From Acetobacter sp. (GTDB lineage: Bacteria; Pseudomonadota; Alphaproteobacteria; Acetobacterales; Acetobacteraceae), in assembly GCF_022483985.1 (NCBI RefSeq), contig NZ_JAKVME010000001.1, positions 124,001 to 188,000 on the forward strand: a DNA stretch of 64,000 nt, given 5' to 3'. The translations under genes were made by a program, and so were the position numbers. This document shows, in pieces, positions 37,245 through 44,979 of this stretch. The notes below the pieces were generated by a model. That model made no database searches, was not told where the DNA came from, and saw only the letters and a program-made list of their open reading frames with translations. Within the stretch, counting starts at the first letter, position 1. Each line of letters starts with the position of its first letter.

Positions 37245-37574
37245 ATGCAGGACAAATCCTTACCACTATCGTTTGTGATGGACGCTCGTGAGCTTAACTC
37301 CTTATTAAGGAATGCTTCGTTATTTAGACGTGTATTCACTTTTTACACGGTAACAGAAAGCATGGTTCCGTCCAAAAATGCGCTTCCGCTGACGTTATGG
37401 GAATTGGCAGGCCGTCAGGATGCTTCTCCCGAATTTTTGGTGCAGGTAACTGATCCGCTGAAAAAGCCTTCTCCACGCGCATCGGCTTTTAAGGGCATGG
37501 CTGTTGGAGCGGTGTTCTGTGTTCCTTTCTGGGCAGGCGTCATATGGTTTGTCGCTGACCATATTCGTTCGTGA
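37245..37574 (+). CDS. Small membrane protein of unknown function (doubtful)
   Basis: A 109-residue frame with a polar N-terminus (MDARELNSLLRNASLFRR) and one C-terminal membrane segment (GMAVGAVFCVPFWAGVIWFV). The hydrophobic block at the end looks like a genuine protein, but there is no good ribosome-binding site before ATG 37245 or the alternative ATG 37278. I recognise no family. It stands alone in AT-richer DNA. Confidence 0.4.
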   Translation: MQDKSLPLSFVMDARELNSLLRNASLFRRVFTFYTVTESMVPSKNALPLTLWELAGRQDASPEFLVQVTDPLKKPSPRASAFKGMAVGAVFCVPFWAGVIWFVADHIRS

Positions 37575-38098
37575 ACAGACAGAAGCGCTGCATGCCTCTG
37601 CTGGCGTTGATCCAGCTTTGACAGATATTTCCAATAGTATTGGGGACTAAGTGCTTCTTGATGCTGTGCGTAGTGCAGGCTAAGAACCCTTTTGGAAATG
37701 GTTTAGAGTCTGGAACTGAGTATGGAAGCGGTTCTCCGCATCAACAGGAAAATGTTGAAAAACCGGCATTTTCAAGCGCCATGATGTGCTCCGCGAGGCT
37801 GCGTTCAACGTCAGATAATGAATTTCCAAAAGGGCTCTAATAAGTGAGTATCTATCCGCTGATTTGGATTTACTCATTGAGATTTTTCATTCTTGCGAAA
37901 CTGTCGGTAAGAATGGCCATCTTCTGAGCAGCGATTGCTGCGAATACGGTATGAAACAGTAGGGTTGCGGGTTCATGTCGACTTGGGACTGGGCTGTGAC
38001 CTTCGCTGCGACGTGATTCAATCTCGTGCGAGAAAATGTTCATCGGTTTGGAAATAAATTTCAGACCAATGAAATGTATATTTTTAAATACACATTCG

Positions 38099-38139
38099 AA
38101 AACATCCCATATTCATAAAATTTATATATGGGATGTTTT
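38099..38139. terminator. Perfect 14-bp hairpin between export genes and gapR
   Basis: AAAACATCCCATAT (38099-38112) pairs perfectly with ATATGGGATGTTTT (38126-38139) around 13 nt. The A-tract on one side and T-tract on the other make it a good bidirectional terminator. Confidence 0.7.
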
Positions 38140-38153
38140 GTAGATAAATCCTT

Positions 38154-38176
38154 CTGTTTTGATATTTTCAAAACAG
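38154..38176 (-). terminator. Terminator-like hairpin after gapR
   Basis: CTGTTTTGA (38154-38162) pairs with TCAAAACAG (38168-38176). It lies 4 bp beyond the gapR stop on its strand, directly before the longer hairpin at 38099-38139. Confidence 0.55.
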
Positions 38177-38179
38177 ATA

Positions 38180-38491
38180 TTACATTCCAAGAGCTCTTTT
38201 GTAGATATCCAGCAGCGTTTCCTGCTCTTCTATCTCGGAGGGCTCCTTTTTTCTCAGCCGCAGGATTTGCTTGATGGTCGCTACATCAAATCCGGCAGAC
38301 TTAGCCTCGCTGAAAATGTCTTTAATGTCACCGGCCAGAGCTTTGCGCTCTTCTTCAAGACGCTCGACTCGTTCGATGATGCTTCTCAGCCGGTCAGCTG
38401 CAATACCACCTACATTTGATTCCGGGGCAGCGGCCTGACGTGCCCTGCTGGCAGCGGCTTCATCATCAATATCAAAAGGGACGTCAGACAT
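38180..38491 (-). CDS. gapR: GapR-like nucleoid-associated protein (DUF2312)
   Basis: A 103-residue DUF2312 protein. In Caulobacter GapR binds overtwisted AT-rich DNA and helps topoisomerases during replication. The conserved helical core ADRLRSIIERVERLEEERKA and DIFSEAKSAGFDVATIKQIL with LRKK is clear. The N-terminal 25 residues are acidic and probably flexible. It is alone on the minus strand with its own terminator. Confidence 0.92.
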   Translation of the reverse strand: MSDVPFDIDDEAAASRARQAAAPESNVGGIAADRLRSIIERVERLEEERKALAGDIKDIFSEAKSAGFDVATIKQILRLRKKEPSEIEEQETLLDIYKRALGM

Positions 38492-38869
38492 GATTTCCTC
38501 AGAGTTTCAGTGAACTGGAGCGACTGGGTAGCCGCAGATAGCGGCCCTTATATGGTCAGTCGGCAGGGGGCGGTAGTCCGTAATTAAGGTGGAGTAGAGG
38601 GTGTTTTTATATAACTATTTGTTTAAAATGAAAAAAATAATGATGTAAGCCTCCGTTTGTGTCTGAAAATCCTGCCTGACGGCGAGGAATGCGCCTTTGA
38701 CAAGCACATCGGCTCATCGTCAGAGCGTCCGGCGGATTGCGTTCGACGTGATTTGCTGGTCAATCAGGGGCCGAAGACTCTTCATGAATGAACCTGTGGG
38801 GAGTTGGCTTGTTGTCCTTCTGAGTGCGTGGGCACACATCATGGACGATAGAATGTAATGGAGATCCCG
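38492..38869. other. Divergent intergenic region gapR-zwf
   Basis: A 378-bp gap holding promoters for gapR (minus) and zwf (plus). It has an AT-rich patch at about 38595-38650 next to gapR. No gene, repeat or known operator is apparent. Confidence 0.4.
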
Positions 38870-40393
38870 ATGGCTGAACAGGTGGCTGCTGCTGGCTCAT
38901 CCAGCAAGATTCAGGCCGATGGAAAGCAGTCTGTTCCGGACGCCGCCGCCTTTGATTTCGTGATCGTCGGCGCGACCGGCGATCTGACAATGCGCAAGCT
39001 TCTCCCTGCTTTCTATGAATGTTTTCGTCGCGGGCAGATCGACGGGAGCGCGAAGATTATCGGTGTCGCCCGGTCCCCGCTGAGTGCTGAAGGGTATCGG
39101 AGCAAGGCTCAGGCGGCTCTGAAGGATTTTGTGGCGTCTGCGTCGTATGATGACGCCATAAGCCGGGATTTTCTTGGGCTCGTGCAGTATGTCTCGCTCG
39201 ACATGTCGGGCAGGGATGCCGACTGGACCGGACTGGCAAACCAGCTTTCCGCCGAAAAAGAGCGCCCACGGGTCTTTTATGTAGCGACGGCCCCGAAGCT
39301 CTACGTCCCGACCGCGGACGCGATTGCTCATAACAAGCTGATTACGGAAAGCAGCCGGATCGTTCTGGAAAAGCCAATCGGTACGGATCAGGCGACTGCG
39401 GCCGAGATCAACGATGGCGTTGGCCAGCATTTTACGGAAGAGCAGATTTTCCGCATAGATCATTATCTCGGCAAGCAGACCGTGCAGAATATTCTGGCGC
39501 TCCGGTTCGCAAATCCCATTCTGGAGCGCGTGTGGAACGCTGATTCCATTGCTCATGTGCAGATTACAGCCGCTGAAACGGTTGGTGTCGGCAAGCGGGG
39601 ACCGTATTACGATAGCGCGGGCGCTCTGCGTGACATGGTGCAGAATCATCTGCTTCAGGTGCTGAGCCTTGTTGCGATGGAGCCGCCCACGGCTTTTTCG
39701 GCCATGGATCTGCGAGACGAAAAGCTGAAGATCCTACGTGCCCTGAAGCCGATGTCCGACCATGATATCGCCACTGACACGGTGCGGGCCCAGTATGGCG
39801 AAGGCCGCGTCGATGGGGAGCAGGTGCCGGGATATCTTGAAGATCTTGGCGCGCCGGTGAGCACGACGGAAACCTGCCTCGCCATCAGGGCGGAAATCCG
39901 CACGGCCCGATGGGCCGGCGTGCCGTTCTATATCCGGACCGGTAAACGCATGGCCCGCAAGGAAACGACGGTTGTCGTTCAGTTTCGTCCGCAGCCATGG
40001 GCCATTTTCACTGACAACCCGGAGCCCGGTCAGCTCGTGTTGCGAATCCAGCCCAATGAGGGTGTTTCCCTGTCGCTGGCCAGCAAGGACCCTGCTTCGG
40101 AGCAGTATCGGCTGAAAGAAGCCGTGCTCGATGTGGATTATGTGAAGGCGTTCAACACCCGCTATCCTGACTCCTACGAGGATCTGTTGATGGCTGCCGT
40201 GCGTGGTGATCAGGTCCTGTTTATCCGCCGTGACGAGGTTGAGGCGTCCTGGCGATGGATCGAGCCGATTCTTCGCGGCTGGGAGAAGAACGTCCGACCG
40301 CTTGAAACCTACCCTGCCGGAGATCAGGGACCAGCCTCGTCAGATGAACTGCTGGCGCGGGATGGTTTTGTCTGGAAAGAAAGCATTCAATGA
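38870..40393 (+). CDS. zwf: Glucose-6-phosphate 1-dehydrogenase
   Basis: Oxidises glucose-6-phosphate to 6-phosphogluconolactone, first step of the oxidative pentose phosphate pathway that dominates sugar use in acetic acid bacteria. The enzyme (507 residues) has the cofactor loop GATGDLTMRKLLPA, the substrate-binding RIDHYLGKQTVQNI with catalytic His, and PFYIRTGKRM. ATG 38870 follows GGAG by six bases; ATG 38858 overlaps that site. The C-terminus overlaps the next gene by 4 bp. Confidence 0.95.
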   Translation: MAEQVAAAGSSSKIQADGKQSVPDAAAFDFVIVGATGDLTMRKLLPAFYECFRRGQIDGSAKIIGVARSPLSAEGYRSKAQAALKDFVASASYDDAISRDFLGLVQYVSLDMSGRDADWTGLANQLSAEKERPRVFYVATAPKLYVPTADAIAHNKLITESSRIVLEKPIGTDQATAAEINDGVGQHFTEEQIFRIDHYLGKQTVQNILALRFANPILERVWNADSIAHVQITAAETVGVGKRGPYYDSAGALRDMVQNHLLQVLSLVAMEPPTAFSAMDLRDEKLKILRALKPMSDHDIATDTVRAQYGEGRVDGEQVPGYLEDLGAPVSTTETCLAIRAEIRTARWAGVPFYIRTGKRMARKETTVVVQFRPQPWAIFTDNPEPGQLVLRIQPNEGVSLSLASKDPASEQYRLKEAVLDVDYVKAFNTRYPDSYEDLLMAAVRGDQVLFIRRDEVEASWRWIEPILRGWEKNVRPLETYPAGDQGPASSDELLARDGFVWKESIQ

Positions 40394-40857
40394 CATCTCC
40401 TGTTACACCAGAGTCCGGAAAAGGTCCGCGTCGGTTCACGAGTGGGCCTTTCAAGGGGCGGTCCCTTAAGCAGCATATCCTGCGCCGTCTGATACTGGTC
40501 CTGCCTCTCAGTCTGCTCATGATTGTTCTGGCCAAATCAGGGTTCATGGATCGTCTGGTCGATCAGTACACCTTCAAGCCTGCAAGCTGGTTTGATGATA
40601 CGGCTCTGGTCAGACATCTGCGCCAGCAAGTTACGCACAACGGCATGACGGGCGATCGGCCTGACTGTCTGCTGTTCATTGTGAATGGCAACAGTCCGCC
40701 AACCGCAACGATGATTGATGTGATGGAAAAACATTCCGGAAACTGCCCAAATCCGGATGCGTCCCTGCCGAAGCTGTTCAGCCTCCGCGTGGACAGGGTG
40801 GCGGCTCGTGTGGAAACAGATCAGGGCACGCCCGGACAGTTTCATCCCGTTCCGTGA
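40390..40857 (+). CDS. Single-pass membrane protein of unknown function
   Basis: A 155-residue protein starting in an ATGA overlap with zwf, so the two are translationally coupled. A basic N-terminus (KGRSLKQHILRRL) precedes one membrane segment (ILVLPLSLLMIVLAKSG); the rest is probably periplasmic and contains two cysteines (PDCLLF and GNCPNP). I do not recognise a family. A link to zwf activity is not indicated by sequence. Confidence 0.65.
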   Translation: MTSPVTPESGKGPRRFTSGPFKGRSLKQHILRRLILVLPLSLLMIVLAKSGFMDRLVDQYTFKPASWFDDTALVRHLRQQVTHNGMTGDRPDCLLFIVNGNSPPTATMIDVMEKHSGNCPNPDASLPKLFSLRVDRVAARVETDQGTPGQFHPVP

Positions 40858-40909
40858 TTTTCCTGATACAGAAAGGAAATCTTGAAAGAATGAGTTTGTC
40901 CGTTTTCAG

Positions 40910-40931
40910 GCTGCTGTAAAAATACAGCAGC
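40910..40931. repeat. Perfect 9-bp inverted repeat
   Basis: GCTGCTGTA (40910-40918) and TACAGCAGC (40923-40931) with an AAAA loop. It is 52 bp after the zwf-coupled gene and may terminate that transcript, though the following bases are not T-rich. Confidence 0.5.
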
Positions 40932-41119
40932 CCGCAACCTATATGTTTCAGGGCAACGTGGCCTGTCGATGTACGTTGGCCGGGAGGATGTCTGCGTCGG
41001 GCAGGGTAGACGTAGACCGGACGGTAAGGCACATCTTTTGCCGTGAACTGTGTCAGGCCGGGATGTCTGGAGAAACCTGTTTGTTTTTGTGATGTCCGGG
41101 CAAACAAGGATGTACCATC

Positions 41120-41521
41120 ATGCGCTTACGTTTTGTCGTTCTCTGTTCGGGCGTTATCGCCAGCGCCACTCTCGGGGCATCTGCTCCGGGGTATGCGGCG
41201 CCTCAACCGGCTCATTCTTCAAGCACGCCACACTCATCGGCATTTTTCGCAGGCGACTGGTCCTCAATGGGTACTGTTGTAACCATTGTCGCCAACAGAG
41301 CTATGGGACCGGCAAGCCGTATCATTGTAAAACTGCCGAAGAACCTGCAGAAATCAGGTCAGGCCAGTTTCTCTCTCTCCCGGAAAAGCGATGATGAATG
41401 GAGTGGGGTCCAGGATAACGTAACGGTTTCTTTCAAGCTGATTTCGGACAATTTTGGGATTCTGTCGATGGTGGGTGATAAGCCCGACCATCATTTCGAA
41501 ATGCCCCTGTCCCGTATTTGA
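41120..41521 (+). CDS. Small secreted protein of unknown function
   Basis: A 133-residue protein with a signal peptide (MRLRFVVLCSGVIASATLG ... GYA-A). The mature part starts with a Ser/His/Pro-rich stretch and continues as a likely beta domain (SSMGTVVTIVANRAMG, VTVSFKLISDNFGILSMVG). It is probably periplasmic. No family recognised. It lies 24 bp ahead of cobC but functional linkage is unproven. Confidence 0.6.
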   Translation: MRLRFVVLCSGVIASATLGASAPGYAAPQPAHSSSTPHSSAFFAGDWSSMGTVVTIVANRAMGPASRIIVKLPKNLQKSGQASFSLSRKSDDEWSGVQDNVTVSFKLISDNFGILSMVGDKPDHHFEMPLSRI

Positions 41522-41545
41522 TCGAGAGACGGGGCAGCAGTTTTC

Positions 41546-42073
41546 ATGGCCATCCGGTGCCTCGTCCGACATCCCCGGGTCGAGGTGACGCCGGGGGTCT
41601 GTTACGGCCAGTCTGATGTGGGGCTCGCTACAGGCTGGGAGGTTTTCGCTTCTCAACTGGCGGATTACATGCAGAAAACCGGCATCAGAATGCTGGTGGC
41701 CTCACCTCTGGCGCGCTGTCGCCTTCCGGCTCAATGGGCGGCGGCGCAAACGCATTGCGAATTGCGTCTGGATGAGCGGCTGAAAGAGATCAGTTTCGGA
41801 GACTGGGAACTGTGCGCTTGGGACAGCATCCCTCGGGCTGCTCTTGACGCATGGGCGGCTGATCTGTCCGGATTTTCCCCTCCGCAGGGAGAAAGCGGCC
41901 AGGAACTGATAGCTCGCGTCACGGCTTTCTGGAACGAAGCAAGCACGGGAGAGGCGTGTGCAATCCTCTCGCATGGAGGCCCCCTGCGCATTCTGGAGGC
42001 GCTTGTTGCACGAAAAGAGATTGATCTTTCAGTCACGGCAATACCGCTGGGGAAGATAGCGCCTGTTTCATAA
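41546..42073 (+). CDS. cobC: Histidine phosphatase, alpha-ribazole phosphatase (CobC-like)
   Basis: A phosphoglycerate-mutase-like phosphatase (175 residues) expected to dephosphorylate alpha-ribazole phosphate in cobalamin assembly. The catalytic RH motif appears as CLVRHPRVEVTPGVCYGQSD, with Pro in the usual Gly position as in other CobC proteins, and the second histidine is in LSHGGPLRIL. The assignment rests on this motif and on nearby cobS, cobT and cobU. It is convergent with cobS, 112 bp apart. Confidence 0.85.
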   Translation: MAIRCLVRHPRVEVTPGVCYGQSDVGLATGWEVFASQLADYMQKTGIRMLVASPLARCRLPAQWAAAQTHCELRLDERLKEISFGDWELCAWDSIPRAALDAWAADLSGFSPPQGESGQELIARVTAFWNEASTGEACAILSHGGPLRILEALVARKEIDLSVTAIPLGKIAPVS

Positions 42074-42185
42074 AGGTTTTTTGTAAAATTGTAGTAAAGG
42101 TGTTGTGTTCTTTGTGAGGGTGTATGTGTAAAGATATCTTTTATATTAAAGAATATTAAAGAATCTATAGTGTTTCCCATGAAGT

Positions 42186-42941
42186 CTATCCATTGAACGA
42201 CGTCAGTGTGACAAGCACGGCAAGTTCAGCAAGCACGGCTTCTGCTCCAAGGATATCACCTGTAAAACCACCAATCTTTTTTATGCTGAAGCGATGCGTC
42301 AGGGTGGTGGTCAAAAGTGCGGCTGCGAAAGACGTAATGATTTCATTGGCCGGAATCAGAAGGACTGCGAGCAGGAGAGTCGTGAGGAGCGCTGCGGCAA
42401 AGGGGCGTGAGGAAAGAGGAAACAGGGCGCTGGCCAGTCCATCCTGTCGTGCGGGTTTTCCCCATTTCAGTTCCAGCAGTATGGCGGCCCGCGAGAGGCT
42501 TCCTGCCAGAATCAGTGAGGGGAACAGGCAGGATACCGGTAAAGAGGCAATGCAGGCGCAGCGGAGGGCTACGACACTGCATAATGCCAGTGTTCCATAG
42601 GAGCCAATGCGACTGTCCCGCATGATCTCCAGACGGCGCTCCACCGTTCTGCCGCCGACCATGCCGTCCGCACTGTCAGCAAGCCCGTCCTCATGGAGGC
42701 CTCCCGTGACGAGCAGTTGCATCATCACGGCGCAGATAGCGGATACGGCTGGCGGAAGGTGCACGGCATAGCCCAGCCACATGGCGCAGGCTGTCAGAGC
42801 GCCGATCAGTCCGCCAGTAAGCGGCCAGACCCGGACCGATCGACGAAGATCGACTCCTGCTGCATGTTTTTCAAGCCATTGCAGCGGCAGTCGGGTGAAC
42901 AGGCCAAGGGCGGCAAGGAAATCTGCGGCGAGACATCCCAA
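42186..42941 (-). CDS. cobS: Adenosylcobinamide-GDP ribazoletransferase CobS
   Basis: Integral membrane enzyme (about 251 residues) that joins alpha-ribazole with adenosylcobinamide-GDP to give adenosylcobalamin. FLAALGLFTRLPL, VRVWPLTGGLIGAL, GGLHEDGLADSADG and MRDSRIGSYG are diagnostic. No ATG fits: the frame runs open into cobT, and the family N-terminus begins just before FLAALGLF. TTG 42941 (MGCLAADFLAAL) is the best choice; TTG 42968 would overlap the cobT stop. It follows cobT closely on the same strand. Confidence 0.88.
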   Translation of the reverse strand: MGCLAADFLAALGLFTRLPLQWLEKHAAGVDLRRSVRVWPLTGGLIGALTACAMWLGYAVHLPPAVSAICAVMMQLLVTGGLHEDGLADSADGMVGGRTVERRLEIMRDSRIGSYGTLALCSVVALRCACIASLPVSCLFPSLILAGSLSRAAILLELKWGKPARQDGLASALFPLSSRPFAAALLTTLLLAVLLIPANEIITSFAAALLTTTLTHRFSIKKIGGFTGDILGAEAVLAELAVLVTLTSFNG

Positions 42942-42960
42942 AATGGATGTTCGCCGGTGA

Positions 42961-43989
42961 TCAGCCAATGCCGGCCTCGGCAAAGGTGTGCATGCCAGTG
43001 TGGCAGGCGAGCGCTGCACGGAGCAGTGGGACAGCGAGGGTGGAGCCGGACGCCTCGCCCAGACGAAGCCCCAGATCGAGAAGTGGCTTTTGTTCCAGCA
43101 GGCCTGCCAGCCGTGTGTGGCCGGGCTCGGCGGAGCAATGCGCGATCCGGCAGTGCGCCAACCCTTCAGGATGCAGGACGTGCAGAGGGGCGACCGCCGC
43201 CGTGCAGACGAACCCGTCCAGAAGCACGGGAATGCCGTGGACCCGAGCGGCAATGGTGGCGCCCATCATGGCGGCGAGTTCATGGCCGCCCAATCGACGG
43301 GCGATCTGCAGGGGATCGGTGAAAGCAGCGCGATGAAGCGCCAGAGCCCGGTCAATGGCGGAAATTTTGCGCGTCATGGCGGCATCGTCATTGCCTGCGC
43401 CCCGGCCGGCCCATTCTGTTCCATCGCCTCCAAAGAGTGCTGCTGACAGCGCGGCGGCAGGGGTTGTGTTGCCGATGCCCATCTCGCCCAGACAGAGCAG
43501 ATCGGTTTCGGGTGAGACAGAATTGAAACCGCGCTCCAGCATGCGGAGAAACGTCCCGTCATTCATGGCGGCGGTCTGCGTGAAATCCTCTGTCGGACGA
43601 AGGTCTTCCAGCGTCTCTATGGTCAGAGCTGTCTCCGCATACCGGGAGAGCTGGTTGATGGCCGCGCCGCCATTACGGAAGTTCTGTACCATCAGGGCAG
43701 TCACATCCGATGGCCATGCCGACACACCCTGCGCGGCGACGCCATGATTGCCTGCGAAGATGATCGTCTGGACACGTTCAAGCCGGGGTGTGCTTCGTCG
43801 TTGCCACGCGCCCAGCCATGCTGTCAGCTCTTCCAGTCGTCCAAGACTGCCGGCTGGCTTGGTGAGTGTGGCCTCACGTTCGGCAATCTGGTTTATGGCG
43901 ACCGTATCGCTGGATGCGGGGGCACGGCACAGGGCGCGCAGGCTGTCCATGTCTGCAAAAAGGGGGGCTGTAAAAGGAGGCGTGCTCAT
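42961..43989 (-). CDS. cobT: Nicotinate-nucleotide--dimethylbenzimidazole phosphoribosyltransferase
   Basis: CobT (342 residues) makes alpha-ribazole-5'-phosphate from the lower-ligand base. TKPAGSLGRLEELTAW, IFAGNHGVAAQGVSAWP, CLGEMGIGNTTPAAAL and LLDGFVCTAA are classic. The catalytic Glu would be in HPEGLAHCRIAHCSAEPGH. ATG 43989 gives MSTPPFTAP; ATG 44001 is an alternative. It is divergent from cobU with only 35 bp between start codons. Confidence 0.93.
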   Translation of the reverse strand: MSTPPFTAPLFADMDSLRALCRAPASSDTVAINQIAEREATLTKPAGSLGRLEELTAWLGAWQRRSTPRLERVQTIIFAGNHGVAAQGVSAWPSDVTALMVQNFRNGGAAINQLSRYAETALTIETLEDLRPTEDFTQTAAMNDGTFLRMLERGFNSVSPETDLLCLGEMGIGNTTPAAALSAALFGGDGTEWAGRGAGNDDAAMTRKISAIDRALALHRAAFTDPLQIARRLGGHELAAMMGATIAARVHGIPVLLDGFVCTAAVAPLHVLHPEGLAHCRIAHCSAEPGHTRLAGLLEQKPLLDLGLRLGEASGSTLAVPLLRAALACHTGMHTFAEAGIG

Positions 43990-44024
43990 GGATAGACACA
44001 TGCCGTTTTCGGAGGGCGAGGGCA

Positions 44025-44546
44025 ATGATTGAACTGGTTCTGGGGGGCGTTCGGTCCGGCAAAAGTCGTTACGCAGAGAGTGTGGTGAAACGGTTTCCCG
44101 CGCCATGGATCTATCTCGCCACGGGGCGGGCCTGGGATGATGAGATGCAGGAGCGCATCGTGCGTCATCAGGCTGATCGTGGAGAGGGGTGGCTCACGGT
44201 TGAAGAGCCGTTGGAGTTGGTGGATGCGCTGGTCGCGGCAGGTGATGTGCCGGTTCTTGTTGACTGCCTGACTCTCTGGCTGACAAATCTTCTGATGGCG
44301 GAGAGGGATATTTCGATTGAGAAGCAGCGATTACTGATCGCGCTTTCCCGCCGCAAGGCTCTGACGGTGCTGGTTGGTAACGAAGTCGGTCTGGGCATTG
44401 TGCCTGAGAACGCGCTGGCCCGCCGTTTCCGGGACGAGGCGGGCTGGCTGCATCAGGCAGTTGCCGCGCAGGCGGAAAAAGTCGTTCTGTGCGTGGCGGG
44501 AATTCCGTGTGTTATCAAGGAGGTTTCTGGTCCTGCGACTGATTGA
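44025..44546 (+). CDS. cobU: Adenosylcobinamide kinase/guanylyltransferase CobU
   Basis: Bifunctional enzyme (173 residues) that phosphorylates adenosylcobinamide and adds GMP, preparing it for CobS. The P-loop is LVLGGVRSGKSRYAE; LVDCLTLWLTNLL and VGNEVGLGIVPENALARRFR are conserved. GGAGGGCGAGG lies before ATG 44025. With cobT, cobS and cobC it covers the nucleotide-loop assembly stage; no corrin-ring genes are in the window. Confidence 0.93.
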   Translation: MIELVLGGVRSGKSRYAESVVKRFPAPWIYLATGRAWDDEMQERIVRHQADRGEGWLTVEEPLELVDALVAAGDVPVLVDCLTLWLTNLLMAERDISIEKQRLLIALSRRKALTVLVGNEVGLGIVPENALARRFRDEAGWLHQAVAAQAEKVVLCVAGIPCVIKEVSGPATD

Positions 44547-44979
44547 ACTTTTGGATCGTCAGGTCGTTGATAAGAAGGCGTTCTTGGTGGTTGGAGTGTC
44601 AGTTTCTTGTGGAAGCCTGCATAAGTATGGCGGGTTCTAATATTGTATAAATAAAAGACTCGCTGCGGAATGAGTTTTTCTGGAAAAATCTTCCTGATTC
44701 TGTGTGGGCGGAACCGTTTTTATGCGGCCTGATGGATTGCTGCATGTCCTGCATCGGAGGTCTGTCGGTTTTCATGGTATCGGAGCGAGTTCGGGAAAGC
44801 AGTGTCTGCGTGACACTTAAGACACAGTGGAAACACTTCTTCTCTGGCCTCTACACAGATAAAAACAGGCGCTTTATGGATTCAGATTAAGTCAGTTCTG
44901 CGGAAACGTGTCTGTATGGAAATGTTTTGTCGTGTTTCATGACCAAACAGCTGTGTTGCAACAAGGAAAAATAAAAATC
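44547..44979. other. Intergenic region cobU-oprB
   Basis: A 433-bp gap containing the cobU terminator-like hairpin and, presumably, the porin promoter. Short open frames (for example 44702-44890, Cys/Met-rich) lack a ribosome-binding site and are probably chance. Confidence 0.4.
44653..44679 (+). terminator. Terminator-like hairpin after cobU
   Basis: AAAAGACTC (44653-44661) pairs with GAGTTTTT (44672-44679) allowing one G-U, ending in a T-run. It lies 107 bp after the cobU stop. Confidence 0.45.

Larger units (their letters stand above)
37575..38179. other. AT-rich gene-poor region with strong hairpins
   Basis: No convincing gene in 605 bp. The right part contains two clear hairpins listed separately. 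On the minus strand around 37728-37822 a 30-codon stretch reads SLSDVERSLAEHIMALENAG before a stop, without a start codon, possibly a relic of a decayed gene. Confidence 0.4.

Noticed and set aside
44702-44890. A 62-codon Cys/Met-rich frame between cobU and oprB.
   Set aside because: No ribosome-binding site, unusual composition and no similarity; treated as chance.
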